Positions 24,700 through 35,747 of a DNA stretch of 37,013 nucleotides are shown here, one piece after another. This stretch comes from Fibrobacter sp. Lineage in GTDB: Bacteria > Krumholzibacteriota > Krumholzibacteriia > LZORAL124-64-63. The DNA lies in contig DYDD01000001.1 in NCBI GenBank assembly GCA_020718045.1, positions 1 to 37,013 of the forward strand. The letters run 5' to 3'. Numbering within the stretch: the first letter of the stretch is position 1; each line of letters opens with the position of its first letter. The notes under the pieces were generated by a model. It was not told the DNA's origin. It was given only the letters and a program-made list of their open reading frames with translations, and made no database searches. Both the position numbers and the translations under genes were made by a program.

Positions 24700-26570
24700 A
24701 TCTGCACGGCACTCCCCTGTCCATCATCATCTTCGCGCTGTTCGTCGCGGCGGTGCTGTTCCTGAGCTTCTTCTTCGCGCGCAAGGCGAAGTCGGCCGCC
24801 GGCTACTACGCCGCCGGCGGCCAGATCCACTGGGCGGTCAACGGGATCAGCTTCGCCGGCGACTACCTGTCGGCCGCGTCGTTCCTGGGCATCTGCGGCA
24901 TGATCGCCACCCTGGGCTACGACGGCTTCCTCTATTCCATCGGCTACCTGGCCGGCTGGGTCGTGGCGCTGTTCGTGGTGGCCGAGCCCATGAAGCGCAT
25001 GGGGAAGTTCACCTTCACCGACGCCCTGGACGCCAAGTTCGACAGCCGCGGCATCAAGCTGACCGCGGCCATCTCGACGCTGGTGGTGTCGATCTGCTAT
25101 CTCATCCCGCAGATGAACGGCGCCGGCTCGCTGGTGGAGCCGCTGCTCGGCCTCCCCCACTGGGTGGGCGTGATCCTGGTGGGCGCCATCGTGATCGTGA
25201 TCGTGTCGGCCGCCGGCATGACCTCCACGACGTACGTGCAGTTCCTCAAGGGCGGCCTGCTGCTGATCTTCTCCACCATCCTGGTGGGCTTCGTGCTCTC
25301 GCGCGGCCTGAGCACCGAGCCCGTGGGGCTCGACGACGGCGCTCCCGGCGGCGAGATGACCGTGCAGGCCACAGAGAGCCAGCTCCAGGAGCAGGGGTAC
25401 GCGCTGCTGCACACGACCGGCAGCCTGCTGAAGTACGACCGCGACGGAGCGACCACCTGGTGGAAGCGCGAGGCCGACGGCACGCTCTGGCGGGCGCAGT
25501 GGAGCAGCGGGGACCAGGTCAATGGCGTGGCGGGCGGCGTGCTGGAACCCGTCGGCCGCTTGCGGCAAATCGGTGGAATGAGTGCAGCGGAAGCCGCTGA
25601 CGGCACCGGCGCGGTGGGCCCGCTGGCCTTCCTGGCCCACCTGACGCACCCCGACACCCGCGTCGAGCAGTGGCAGAAGCAGGCCGTGACCGACGAGAAG
25701 GGCGCCAAGTACGCGGTCTACTCGCCGAAGACCGTCTCGGGCACCGACGAGATGAAGCCGGGCGTGAAGTTCAAGGTGCACACCACGACCGAGAAGCTCA
25801 ACTTCGTGTCGCTGATGATGGCCCTGTTCTTCGGGACCGCGGCGCTGCCGCACATCCTGATCCGCTACTATACCGTGCCGAGCCCGGCCTGCGCCCGCAA
25901 GTCGACGATCGTGGCCATCGCCTCGATCGGGTTCTTCTACGTCCTGACCCTGTTCCTGGGCCTCGGCGCGGCGGTCAACGGCACGGTGAACCCGGCCGAC
26001 AACAACATGTCGGCGCCGCTGCTGGCGATGTCGTTCGGCGGCGTGCTGTTCGCCGTCATCTCGGCCATCGCGTTCGCGACCGTGCTGGGCACCGTCGCCG
26101 GCCTGATCGTGGCCGCCTCGGGCGCGGTGGCCCACGACCTGATGGATCGCTTCGGCCGCATGGAGCTGACCGACCGCCAGAAGGTGCGCGCCGGCAAGAT
26201 CGCGGCCTTCGCCGTGGGCATCGTGGCGATCGTGCTGGGCATCGTCTTCCGCGGGGTCAACGTGAGCTTCCTGGTCGGCTGGGCCTTCGCCGTGGCGGCG
26301 TCGGCCAACCTGCCGGCCATCCTGATGCTCCTGTTCTGGAAGCGCACCACCGCGGCCGGCATCGTGGCCTCGATCATCGTGGGCATCGTTTCCTCGCTCG
26401 GCATCATCCTGACCGGGCCGGAGATGTTCGCGGGCCCGTACGGGCTGACCGCCGAACAGGCCTGGCACCCCCTGGGGCAGCCGGGGATCATCTCGATCCC
26501 GCTGAGCTTCCTGGCGCTGATCGTGGTGTCGCTGGTGACGAAGAACCGGCGGGTCGCCGAAGCGGCTTGA
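24696..26570 (+). CDS. Sodium:solute symporter (ActP-like) with a large soluble insertion
   Basis: FARKAKSAAGYYAAGGQIHWAVNGISFAGDYLSAASFLG, LIPQMNGAGSLVEPLLG, MALFFGTAALPHILIRYYTVPSP; GTG start overlapping the DUF485 stop. Confidence 0.9.
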   Translation: MNLHGTPLSIIIFALFVAAVLFLSFFFARKAKSAAGYYAAGGQIHWAVNGISFAGDYLSAASFLGICGMIATLGYDGFLYSIGYLAGWVVALFVVAEPMKRMGKFTFTDALDAKFDSRGIKLTAAISTLVVSICYLIPQMNGAGSLVEPLLGLPHWVGVILVGAIVIVIVSAAGMTSTTYVQFLKGGLLLIFSTILVGFVLSRGLSTEPVGLDDGAPGGEMTVQATESQLQEQGYALLHTTGSLLKYDRDGATTWWKREADGTLWRAQWSSGDQVNGVAGGVLEPVGRLRQIGGMSAAEAADGTGAVGPLAFLAHLTHPDTRVEQWQKQAVTDEKGAKYAVYSPKTVSGTDEMKPGVKFKVHTTTEKLNFVSLMMALFFGTAALPHILIRYYTVPSPACARKSTIVAIASIGFFYVLTLFLGLGAAVNGTVNPADNNMSAPLLAMSFGGVLFAVISAIAFATVLGTVAGLIVAASGAVAHDLMDRFGRMELTDRQKVRAGKIAAFAVGIVAIVLGIVFRGVNVSFLVGWAFAVAASANLPAILMLLFWKRTTAAGIVASIIVGIVSSLGIILTGPEMFAGPYGLTAEQAWHPLGQPGIISIPLSFLALIVVSLVTKNRRVAEAA

Positions 26571-26615
26571 CATGCCGGCCGGTGCAATCGGTCATCCTCA
26601 CGAAGAAGGGAGTGC

Positions 26616-27677
26616 ATGATGACCAGGTCCAATACTCTCCTGCGCGTGACGCTGCTGCTGCTGGCGGTGGCGGCGGCACCCGCGACTGCCGGCCCCCGTT
26701 GGGACTACGAAGAGGGCGCCTCGCTCCAGTTCGCGATGCTGGGGCAGTTCCACGCCGCCATGGCGGAGGGGGCTGCGGACGATCACGACCTGTACCTGCG
26801 CCGGGGTCGCCTCATCTTCTCGGGACAGATCGCCGACGGTGTGAAGTTCTTCGCCGAAACCGACAACGACAACGCCGGGCGCAGCGGCACGACCGGCGTG
26901 GCCTCCGATCTGCAGGACCTCTTCGTCGACCTGCGCCTCGGCGGCGACCACTGGCTGGAAGCCGGGTTGATCCTGCTGCCGCTGTCCTTCGAGAACACGT
27001 CTTCGGCCGCCACCCTGCTGGGCCTGGACTACAACGTCGAGGTGATCAAGCTTACCAACTCCTTCGTCTGGCGGGACCAGGGGCTGATGTTGCACGGTCT
27101 TTTCGGCAAGCAGATGGCCTACCGGGCGGGCGTCTTCGACGGGTACGAGGACGGCTCCGGGAAGAATCCCGAGGCCGCGCCCCGCTTCACCGGCCACCTG
27201 GAGTATGCGGCTGTGGGGGCCGCGCCGACCGCCTGGTTCCATGGTCAGGAGCGCCTGGGCGCCGACTCCTACCTGCTGCTGGGCACGGGGATCGACTACC
27301 AGGAGCGGGCCAGCCGCGTCGGCTTCGTGTCCGGGTCGTCTCCGGGGTGGATGATCAATAGCCGGGCCTTCGTGGTCGACATGCAGGCCGGATTCGTGCT
27401 GGAGGAGATGTTCGGGACGCTCAACGCCGGCTGGTACGACTGGGACAACGTCAATTTCGCGGGCAGTACCTGGTTCGCCGAGGCGGGCCTTCGCCGCGAT
27501 CGCGTGCAGCTGACGGGCAAGCTCGCCGTGAGCGACAACGACAGCGGCGTCACGATCCAGAACCTGACGGCGGGCCTACACTACTTCCGGGTGAAGCACA
27601 AGCTCCGCTACGGTCTGGAGTTCAGCACCGGGGACAGCCCGAACCAGCTGTTGGCGGGCCTGCAGTTCCTGCTCTGA
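26616..27677 (+). CDS. Outer-membrane porin (OprO/OprP phosphate-selective-like)
   Basis: Signal peptide; LYLRRGRLIFSGQIADGVKFFAETDND, LEAGLILLPLSFENTSS; beta-barrel pattern ending in LQFLL. Confidence 0.75.
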   Translation: MMTRSNTLLRVTLLLLAVAAAPATAGPRWDYEEGASLQFAMLGQFHAAMAEGAADDHDLYLRRGRLIFSGQIADGVKFFAETDNDNAGRSGTTGVASDLQDLFVDLRLGGDHWLEAGLILLPLSFENTSSAATLLGLDYNVEVIKLTNSFVWRDQGLMLHGLFGKQMAYRAGVFDGYEDGSGKNPEAAPRFTGHLEYAAVGAAPTAWFHGQERLGADSYLLLGTGIDYQERASRVGFVSGSSPGWMINSRAFVVDMQAGFVLEEMFGTLNAGWYDWDNVNFAGSTWFAEAGLRRDRVQLTGKLAVSDNDSGVTIQNLTAGLHYFRVKHKLRYGLEFSTGDSPNQLLAGLQFLL

Positions 27678-27724
27678 TCAGGAAAGCGGTGACAGACGGT
27701 GATTATGGGGGGCAGGTCACAGCG

Positions 27725-29791
27725 ATGAAGCGTCTGACGCTACGCACGGGCCTGCCAGCCCTCTTGGCCGTCGGCCTCTTCTCCGGCGTGGTCTTCTTCC
27801 ACTTCCTGCCCACCCTGGGCCGCGCGGTGATGGACCAGAAGCGCCTCATGATCCGCGAGCTGACCGAATCGTCGTGGAACATCCTGGCCCGCTACGAGGC
27901 CGAGGAGCGCGATGGCCGCCTCTCGCGCGAGCAGGCCCAGGCCGCCGCCATCCTGCAGGTCCGCAGCCTCCACTACGGCCAGGAGGGCAAGGACTACTTC
28001 TGGATCAACGACCTGCAGCCGCGGATGATCGTCCACCCCTACCGCCCCGACCTCGAGGGCGGCGACCTGTCCGCCTTCGCCGACCCGCACGGCAAGCTGA
28101 TCTTCGTCGCGATGGCCGACGTCGTGCGGCGCGAGGGCGCCGGCTACGTCGACTACATGTGGCAGTGGAAGGATGACCCCGCGCGCATCGTGCCCAAGCT
28201 GTCCTACGTCAAGGGCTTCGCGCCCTGGGGCTGGATCATCGGCACCGGCGTCTACACCGACGACGTCGACCGCGAGGTGGCGGCGGTGGCCGGGCGGCTG
28301 CAGGCGGCGGCCCTGCTGATCCTCGCCGCGGTGACGCTGCTGCTGGTCTTCCTGCTGCGTACCAGCTTCCAGGCGGAGCGCGGCCGCTTGCTCACGGCCG
28401 CCGCCCTGAAGACCTCCGAGGAGAAGTACCGCTCGCTGGTTGAGTCGGCCGGCGAGTCGATCTTCATGTCCGTGGGCGACGAGGGGCTCTTCGCCAACGC
28501 GAGCATGCTGAAGCTGGCGGGCTACGACCGCGAGGAGTTCGCGCGCCTGGACGCCGGGAAGCTGGTGCTGCCGACGGCCGCCGAGCTGGAGAGCGGGCGC
28601 CGGCACTGGCGGGCGGTGGCCGACGGGGACCGCGCGCCCCTGCGCTACGAGGCCGAACTGGTCACGCGCGACGGCGGCGGCGTGCGGGTCATGCTGTCGC
28701 TGTCGCGCGTGGTGCTGCAGGGCCGGCCCGGGTGCATGGCCGTGGCCACCCGCCTGGAGCAGCCGCACGAGCTCGATCTGCAGGCGGCGCGAAGCAGCGA
28801 CGACCTGGCGGCGGCGAACCGGCGCCTGGCGACCATGGCCGGCCTCATGATGAACCACGGGGCCGACGCCCTGCAGGTCAGCCGCATGCTGTCGCAGAAC
28901 GCGGACACGGCCGTGCGCAAGGGCGTGGAGCTGGCGATCGCCGAGCTGGGGCCGCCGCCGTCGGACTTCGACGTCATGCTCATGGGGAGCCTCGGGCGCG
29001 CCGAGGTGAGCCTGCTGGCGGACCAGGATCACGCCATCATCTACCCGGACCTGGAGGCCGGCGCGGAGGCTGCGGCGCGCGACTATTTCCTGCGCCTGGG
29101 CGTGCGGCTCTCCGCGATCCTGGACGCCGCGGGCTACCCCTACTGCAGGGGCGGCATCATGTCCGGAGAGCCCCGCTGCTGCCAGCCGCTTTCGGGCTGG
29201 CGGCAGACGTTCGCCGCCTGGATCCACACCCTGGAGGCCGACGACCTGCTGCAGGCGAAGATCTTCTTCGATTTCCGCGGCGCCCTCGCGCAGGACGGGC
29301 TCGTGACCGAGCTGCGTGCGAGCCTGGCGACCGAGATCGCGAGCGAACCCCGCTTCCTGCACCTGCTCGCGCGCAGCGTGCTGCAGTACGAGCCGCCGCT
29401 CAACGCGTTCGGCGGCTTCGCGCTGGAGAAGGGCGAGGCGGACCGCGCCACCTTCGACGTCAAGGGCGTCATGGCGCAGATCGTCGACTACGTGCGGTTG
29501 CGCGCCCTGCAGCACGGGGTCGCCGCCACCGCCACGGCGGACCGGCTGGCCGCCCTCGCGTCGGCGGGCAAGATGCGCGCCGAGACCGCCGTCGAACTCG
29601 CCGAATCCTACCGCTTCCTGATGGACCTGCGGCTGCAGCACCAGTCCCGGCGGATCCTCGAACGCCTCGAACCCGACAACCGGCTCGAACCGGACGCGCT
29701 CGACCCGGCGACGCGCCGGACGCTGAAGTCCGTGTTCGCCCACATCAAGGCGCTGCAGACCTTGCTGGACCACGAGTTCCGGGGGGGCTGA
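27725..29791 (+). CDS. Membrane sensor nucleotidyltransferase: Cache - PAS - DUF294 NTase - DUF294_C
   Basis: Cache: GKDYFWINDLQPRMIVHPYRPDLEGGDLS...YVKGFAPWGWIIGTGVYTDDVD between two TMs; PAS: KTSEEKYRSLVESAGESIFMSV; NTase: MGSLGRAEVSLLADQDHAIIYPD; helical C-terminal region. Confidence 0.83.
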   Translation: MKRLTLRTGLPALLAVGLFSGVVFFHFLPTLGRAVMDQKRLMIRELTESSWNILARYEAEERDGRLSREQAQAAAILQVRSLHYGQEGKDYFWINDLQPRMIVHPYRPDLEGGDLSAFADPHGKLIFVAMADVVRREGAGYVDYMWQWKDDPARIVPKLSYVKGFAPWGWIIGTGVYTDDVDREVAAVAGRLQAAALLILAAVTLLLVFLLRTSFQAERGRLLTAAALKTSEEKYRSLVESAGESIFMSVGDEGLFANASMLKLAGYDREEFARLDAGKLVLPTAAELESGRRHWRAVADGDRAPLRYEAELVTRDGGGVRVMLSLSRVVLQGRPGCMAVATRLEQPHELDLQAARSSDDLAAANRRLATMAGLMMNHGADALQVSRMLSQNADTAVRKGVELAIAELGPPPSDFDVMLMGSLGRAEVSLLADQDHAIIYPDLEAGAEAAARDYFLRLGVRLSAILDAAGYPYCRGGIMSGEPRCCQPLSGWRQTFAAWIHTLEADDLLQAKIFFDFRGALAQDGLVTELRASLATEIASEPRFLHLLARSVLQYEPPLNAFGGFALEKGEADRATFDVKGVMAQIVDYVRLRALQHGVAATATADRLAALASAGKMRAETAVELAESYRFLMDLRLQHQSRRILERLEPDNRLEPDALDPATRRTLKSVFAHIKALQTLLDHEFRGG

Positions 29792-29796
29792 GCGCG

Positions 29797-30534
29797 ATGG
29801 CGACCGGCGACGGCTCGATCCTGCTGCTCAGCGACGTCCACGCGCATTACGGGGTCGTCGACGCGCAGGCGGCCCACGCCCGGGAGACGCGCGGCCGTCC
29901 CGTCGAGCGGGTGCTGGTGCTGGGGGACTTCGGCCTGTTCGGCGCCGAACTGCACCGCCACTTCCGACGCGGCGGTCGCCGGTTCGCGCACCCCACGGCC
30001 TTCATCGAGGGCAACCACGAGGACTTCGCGTCGTTCGAGCGGCTGGTGCGCGACTACGCGGACGTCGTCACCCACCTGCCCCGCGCCTCCCGGTTGAGCC
30101 TGGGCGACTGGAACTGCCTGTGCGTCGGCGGCGCGCGCTACATGGATGCCTGGTCGACCCCGTGCGGCAGCGAGATCCGCGAGCGGGACATCGACGCCTG
30201 CCTGGCGCACGCTCCCGGCAGCATCGACCTGGTGATCAGCCACGACTGCCCCACGGGCATCGGGGTGACCAGCGAGGTCGCGCTCGCCCATCTGGGCCCG
30301 CCCGGCGTGGCCGGCCTGGCGCGCGTGGCGGCGCACCTGCGGCCGCGCTGGTGGGTCTTCGGGCACCACCACCGCTGGCATGAGAGCGAGCACGACGGGA
30401 TCCGCTACCTGGGGTTGCCCCAGAGCTGGCAGGGCTACGCGCTGCTGGAGCCGGGGGGCGAGGTGCGGCGCGTGGAGCACGAGATCAAGCTGCCGGGCCG
30501 GCGCGGGTGGCGTCGGCTGATCGGCTTGAGGTAG
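29797..30534 (+). CDS. Calcineurin-like metallophosphoesterase
   Basis: SDVHAHYG, VLGDFGLFG, EGNHEDF, VISHDCP, FGHHHRW. Confidence 0.85.
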   Translation: MATGDGSILLLSDVHAHYGVVDAQAAHARETRGRPVERVLVLGDFGLFGAELHRHFRRGGRRFAHPTAFIEGNHEDFASFERLVRDYADVVTHLPRASRLSLGDWNCLCVGGARYMDAWSTPCGSEIRERDIDACLAHAPGSIDLVISHDCPTGIGVTSEVALAHLGPPGVAGLARVAAHLRPRWWVFGHHHRWHESEHDGIRYLGLPQSWQGYALLEPGGEVRRVEHEIKLPGRRGWRRLIGLR

Positions 30535-30550
30535 TTTCCTCCGCGACGGC

Positions 30551-31420
30551 TCACTCCACCGCCTCGATCAGAGCCTGGAAGTACGCCGGCATCTCGTGCC
30601 GCGGGTACCACGCCAGCGCGACCTCCCGATCCAGATGACGCCCCGGGCAGAGGTCGATCAATCGACCCTCGGCCAGCCACGGCGCGGCGACATCGGCCGA
30701 CAGGACCGAGTAGCCGAGACCCGCGGCCACCAGGGAGGCCAGGGCGTCCGGGTTGTTGACCAGGTGGCGGCGGCGGCGGCGGACGTCCGCCAGAAGCCCG
30801 TGCCCGCGCAGGAAGGAGAAGGTGGCGTCGTCGGAGGCGTCGAAGTCGATGATGCGCTCGTCGCTGACGATGGCGGGCAGCTCCCTCCCCGACCAGTCGG
30901 CGGGGCCGACCAGCAGCAGGCGATCGGGTTGCAGGCGTTTGGCGTCCAGCTCGTTCACCACGTCGTCGCGCGCCAGCACCGCCAGCTGGGCGACGCCGGT
31001 CTTCAGCTGGTTGAGCGCCGAATCCCGGTCGTCCAGGTGGAAGGTCAGCGCGAGACCGGGGAACTGCGGCAAGACGCCGGCGACGCCGGGGATCACCCGG
31101 CTGCGCATCAGGCTCGACGGACCGGTGATCGCGATGCGCACGTCGGCGACGTCGGCCCCGCGGCGGATCAGCGACAGTAGTTCGCCCTCCAGGTCCGTCG
31201 CGCGCTGGCCGTAGCGCAGCAGAGCCTCGCCTTCGGCGGTCGGGCGCATGCCCTTGCGCGAACGCACGAACAGGGTGCAGCCGAGATCGCGCTCCAGGCC
31301 GCGGACGCGCTGGGTGACGCCGGTCTGGCTCAGGCCGATCTCGCGGGCGGCGCCGTGCACGGTGCCGTGCCTCGCGACGGCCAGGAAGGCCGTCATGGCC
31401 GGATGCAGTAAACTCATCAT
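30551..31420 (-). CDS. LysR family transcriptional regulator
   Basis: N-terminal HTH FLAVARHGTVHGAAREIGLSQTGVTQRVRGLERDLGCTLFVRSRKGMRPTAEGEALL. Confidence 0.93.
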   Translation of the reverse strand: MMSLLHPAMTAFLAVARHGTVHGAAREIGLSQTGVTQRVRGLERDLGCTLFVRSRKGMRPTAEGEALLRYGQRATDLEGELLSLIRRGADVADVRIAITGPSSLMRSRVIPGVAGVLPQFPGLALTFHLDDRDSALNQLKTGVAQLAVLARDDVVNELDAKRLQPDRLLLVGPADWSGRELPAIVSDERIIDFDASDDATFSFLRGHGLLADVRRRRRHLVNNPDALASLVAAGLGYSVLSADVAAPWLAEGRLIDLCPGRHLDREVALAWYPRHEMPAYFQALIEAVE

Positions 31421-31508
31421 GAGTCATCAATAACTGATATCATTCAATTATTCAAATCAATTGTCGTGGCCTATCTTGCCTCCTCATCCGGCAGCGACAG
31501 GAGGCGTC

Positions 31509-32782
<1,274 letters not shown>

Positions 32783-32786
<4 letters not shown>

Positions 32787-34021
32787 GCACGCTGTGGCGC
32801 CGCGAGGACCCGCCGGACCCATGGCTGCAGGAGTTCCTGGCCGGCGACGACCACGTGCTGGACCGCGAGCTGCTGCGGCACGACTGCCGGGCCTCGCTCG
32901 CCCACGCCCGCATGCTGCGGCGCATCGGCGTGCTGGAGGCCGGCGAGTTGGCCGACCTGGAGGCCGGGCTGGCGGAGATCGACGACCTTGCGGCGCGGGG
33001 CGAGTTCGTGCTGACGGCTGCCGACGAGGATTGCCACACGGCCATCGAGAACCACCTGACCCGCCGCTGCGGCGAGGCCGGCCGCAAGATCCACACCGGC
33101 CGCTCGCGCAACGACCAGGTGCTGACCGCCCTGCGCCTGTGGGAGAAGGAGCGGATCGACCGGCTCCTGGACGCCTTGACCGCCCACATCGGCGTCCTGG
33201 ACGCCCGGCGCGCCGCCCAGGGCCGGGCCGCGCTGCCGGGCTACACGCACATGCAGCCCGCGATGCCGACCACGGTGGACGTCTGGCTGGGCAGCTACGC
33301 CGACGCGGCGCGCGACGACCGCGAACTGCTGGCGCTGGTGCGCCGCCTGGTCGACCGCAGCCCCCTGGGCACGGCGGCCGGCTTCGGCGTGCCCGTGCTG
33401 ACGCTGGACCGCGCGGGCACGGCCGCCGAGCTGGGCTTCGCCGGCATCCTGGAGAACCCCCTGCACGCGCAGCTCAGCCGCGGGCGGCTCGAGTCGCTGC
33501 TGCTGGCGGCCTGCAGCCAGACGATGCTGGCCCTGGGACGGCTGGCCGGCGACCTGCTGCTGTTCTCCACGCGCGAGTTCGGGTTCGTGGAACTGCCGCG
33601 CAGCCTCTGCACGGGCAGTTCCCTGATGCCGCAGAAGCACAACCCCGACGTCCTGGAGCTGATCCGCGCCCGCTTCCACGTCGTGGCCGGCGAGGAGTCC
33701 AAGGTGCGCGCCATGACGGCGGGCCTGATCTCGGGCTACAACCGCGACGTCCAGCTCACCAAGGGCCCCCTGTTCGCCGGCGTCGCGGCCACGCTCGACA
33801 GCCTGCGGGCCATGGGCCTGGTGCTGGGCGGCCTGCGCATCGACACCGCCCGCTGCGCCGCCGCGATCACCGACGAGATGCACGCGACGGAGCGCGCTCT
33901 GCAGCTGGTGGCGGCGGGCGTCCCCTTCCGCGACGCCTACCTGCGTGTCGCCGCCGCGACCGCCGCCGGCGCCCCGGCGCCCGTGGCTCCCGATCCCCAG
34001 TCGAAAGGCCCTCCGGCATGA
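32783..34021 (+). CDS. argH: Argininosuccinate lyase
   Basis: [47 protein letters not shown]. Confidence 0.95.
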
Positions 34022-35538
34022 GCAGCACCTGGCACGACCTGCAGCGGATTCGCGCCTGCGCCGGCGACCACGCGACCGTCGGTCTGAACGATGCGGCGCT
34101 GGCGCCCTTCCTGGACGACGCGGACCTGGAGCGCGCCGCAGCGCGGGCCCGCTCGGCGCTGCAGCGACTGCCCGTCACGCACCCCTTCGCCGCGGCGGCC
34201 GCGGAGGACGCGCTGTGCGCCGACGTCCAGTCCGCCTACCTGAACTTCTACGGCGACGAGGCGCGCAGCCCCTACGTGCCGCTCGCGGCCTGCGGCCCCT
34301 GGATCGTGACCCTGCACGGCGCCGTGCTGCACGACAGCGGCGGCTACGGCATGCTGGGCCTGGGGCACGCCCCCCCGGCCGTGCTCGCCGCGCTGGCGGA
34401 GCCCTGGGTGATGGCGAACGTCATGACGCCCAGCCTCAGCCAGAAGCGCTTCGCCGACCGGCTGCGGGCCGAGATCGGGCGCACGCGCGGCGGCTGCCCC
34501 TACGACCGCTTCATCTGCCTGAACAGCGGTTCGGAATCGGTGACCATGGCCGCCCGCATCACCGACCTGCACGCCTACCGCATGACGCAGCCCGGCGCTC
34601 GCCACGCCGGCCGCAGCCTGCGCTACCTCAGCCTGAGCGGCGGCTTCCACGGGCGCACCGACCCCGCGGCGCGCGTCTCGGGCTCGACGCTGGCGACGTA
34701 CCAGCGGACGCTGGCCTCGTTCCGCGACCGCGACCAGCTCGTGCTGACCGACCCGAACGACGAGGAGGGATTGCGGGCGACGTTCGCGGCGGCGGCGCGC
34801 GACGGCGTCTTCTTCGAGGGCTTCTACATCGAACCGGTGATGGGCGAGGGCGAACCGGGGCTGGCGCTGACGCCGCGGTACTACGACCTGGCGCGCCGGC
34901 TGACCCGGGAACACGGGACGCTGCTGGTCTGCGACTCCATCCAGGCCGGATTCCGGGCGACCGGCGACCTCAGCCTGGTCGACTACCCGGGTTTCGGCGC
35001 CTGCGAAGCGCCCGACCTCGAGACCTTCTCCAAGGCGCTCAACGCGGGGCAGTACCCCCTGTCGGTGCTGGCGCTGTCGGCGGCGGCCGCGGAGCTCTAC
35101 GTCACCGGCGTGTACGGGAACACGATGACCACCGCGCCGCGCGCCCTGGAAGTCGGCTGCGCCGTGCTGGACGCCGTCGACGAATCCCTGCGCTCCAACA
35201 TCAGGGAGCGGGGCGCGCAGTTCCTGGCCGGCCTGACCGCGCTGGCTGACGAGCTGGGCGACGTCGTCGTCGGCGTGCGCGGCACGGGCTTGATGCTGTG
35301 CCTGGAGCTGTCGCCCGAGTTCTGTCGAGTCACGGGCGCCGCGGGCGTCGAACAGGAGCTGCGCCGGCGCGGCGTCCACATGATCCAAGGCGGGAGCAAC
35401 GGGCTGCGCTTCACGCCGCATTTCGGGATCACGGCCGGCGAGGTGGAGCTGATCCTGGGGCAGGTGCGGGAGGTGCTGCTGGGCCGGATGGAGTGCGGGT
35501 CGGTCGTCGGCCAACTCAAAAGGAACGGGCCGCCCTGA
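34018..35538 (+). CDS. Class III PLP-dependent aminotransferase
   Basis: LGLGHAPPAVLAAL, FICLNSGSESVTMAARI, GGFHGRTDPAAR, LLVCDSIQAGF, TFSKALNAGQYPLSVL; start overlaps the argH stop. Confidence 0.85.
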   Translation: MSSTWHDLQRIRACAGDHATVGLNDAALAPFLDDADLERAAARARSALQRLPVTHPFAAAAAEDALCADVQSAYLNFYGDEARSPYVPLAACGPWIVTLHGAVLHDSGGYGMLGLGHAPPAVLAALAEPWVMANVMTPSLSQKRFADRLRAEIGRTRGGCPYDRFICLNSGSESVTMAARITDLHAYRMTQPGARHAGRSLRYLSLSGGFHGRTDPAARVSGSTLATYQRTLASFRDRDQLVLTDPNDEEGLRATFAAAARDGVFFEGFYIEPVMGEGEPGLALTPRYYDLARRLTREHGTLLVCDSIQAGFRATGDLSLVDYPGFGACEAPDLETFSKALNAGQYPLSVLALSAAAAELYVTGVYGNTMTTAPRALEVGCAVLDAVDESLRSNIRERGAQFLAGLTALADELGDVVVGVRGTGLMLCLELSPEFCRVTGAAGVEQELRRRGVHMIQGGSNGLRFTPHFGITAGEVELILGQVREVLLGRMECGSVVGQLKRNGPP

Positions 35539-35550
35539 GGCGGCCCGTTT
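35524..35550 (+). terminator. Intrinsic terminator overlapping the aminotransferase stop codon
   Basis: AACGGGCCGCC-CTGA-GGCGGCCCGTT then TCCTTC. Confidence 0.75.
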
Positions 35551-35562
35551 CCTTCATCATCG

Positions 35563-35640
<78 letters not shown>

Positions 35641-35747
35641 ACCAGATCCGTGGTCCGCGATCGTCCCCCCGGCCTCGGCCGGGGACCCGCGAAACAGACG
35701 CACAAGATGCACCCCCGCCCCCGGAAACGCAAGGAGAGCTTCCCCCC

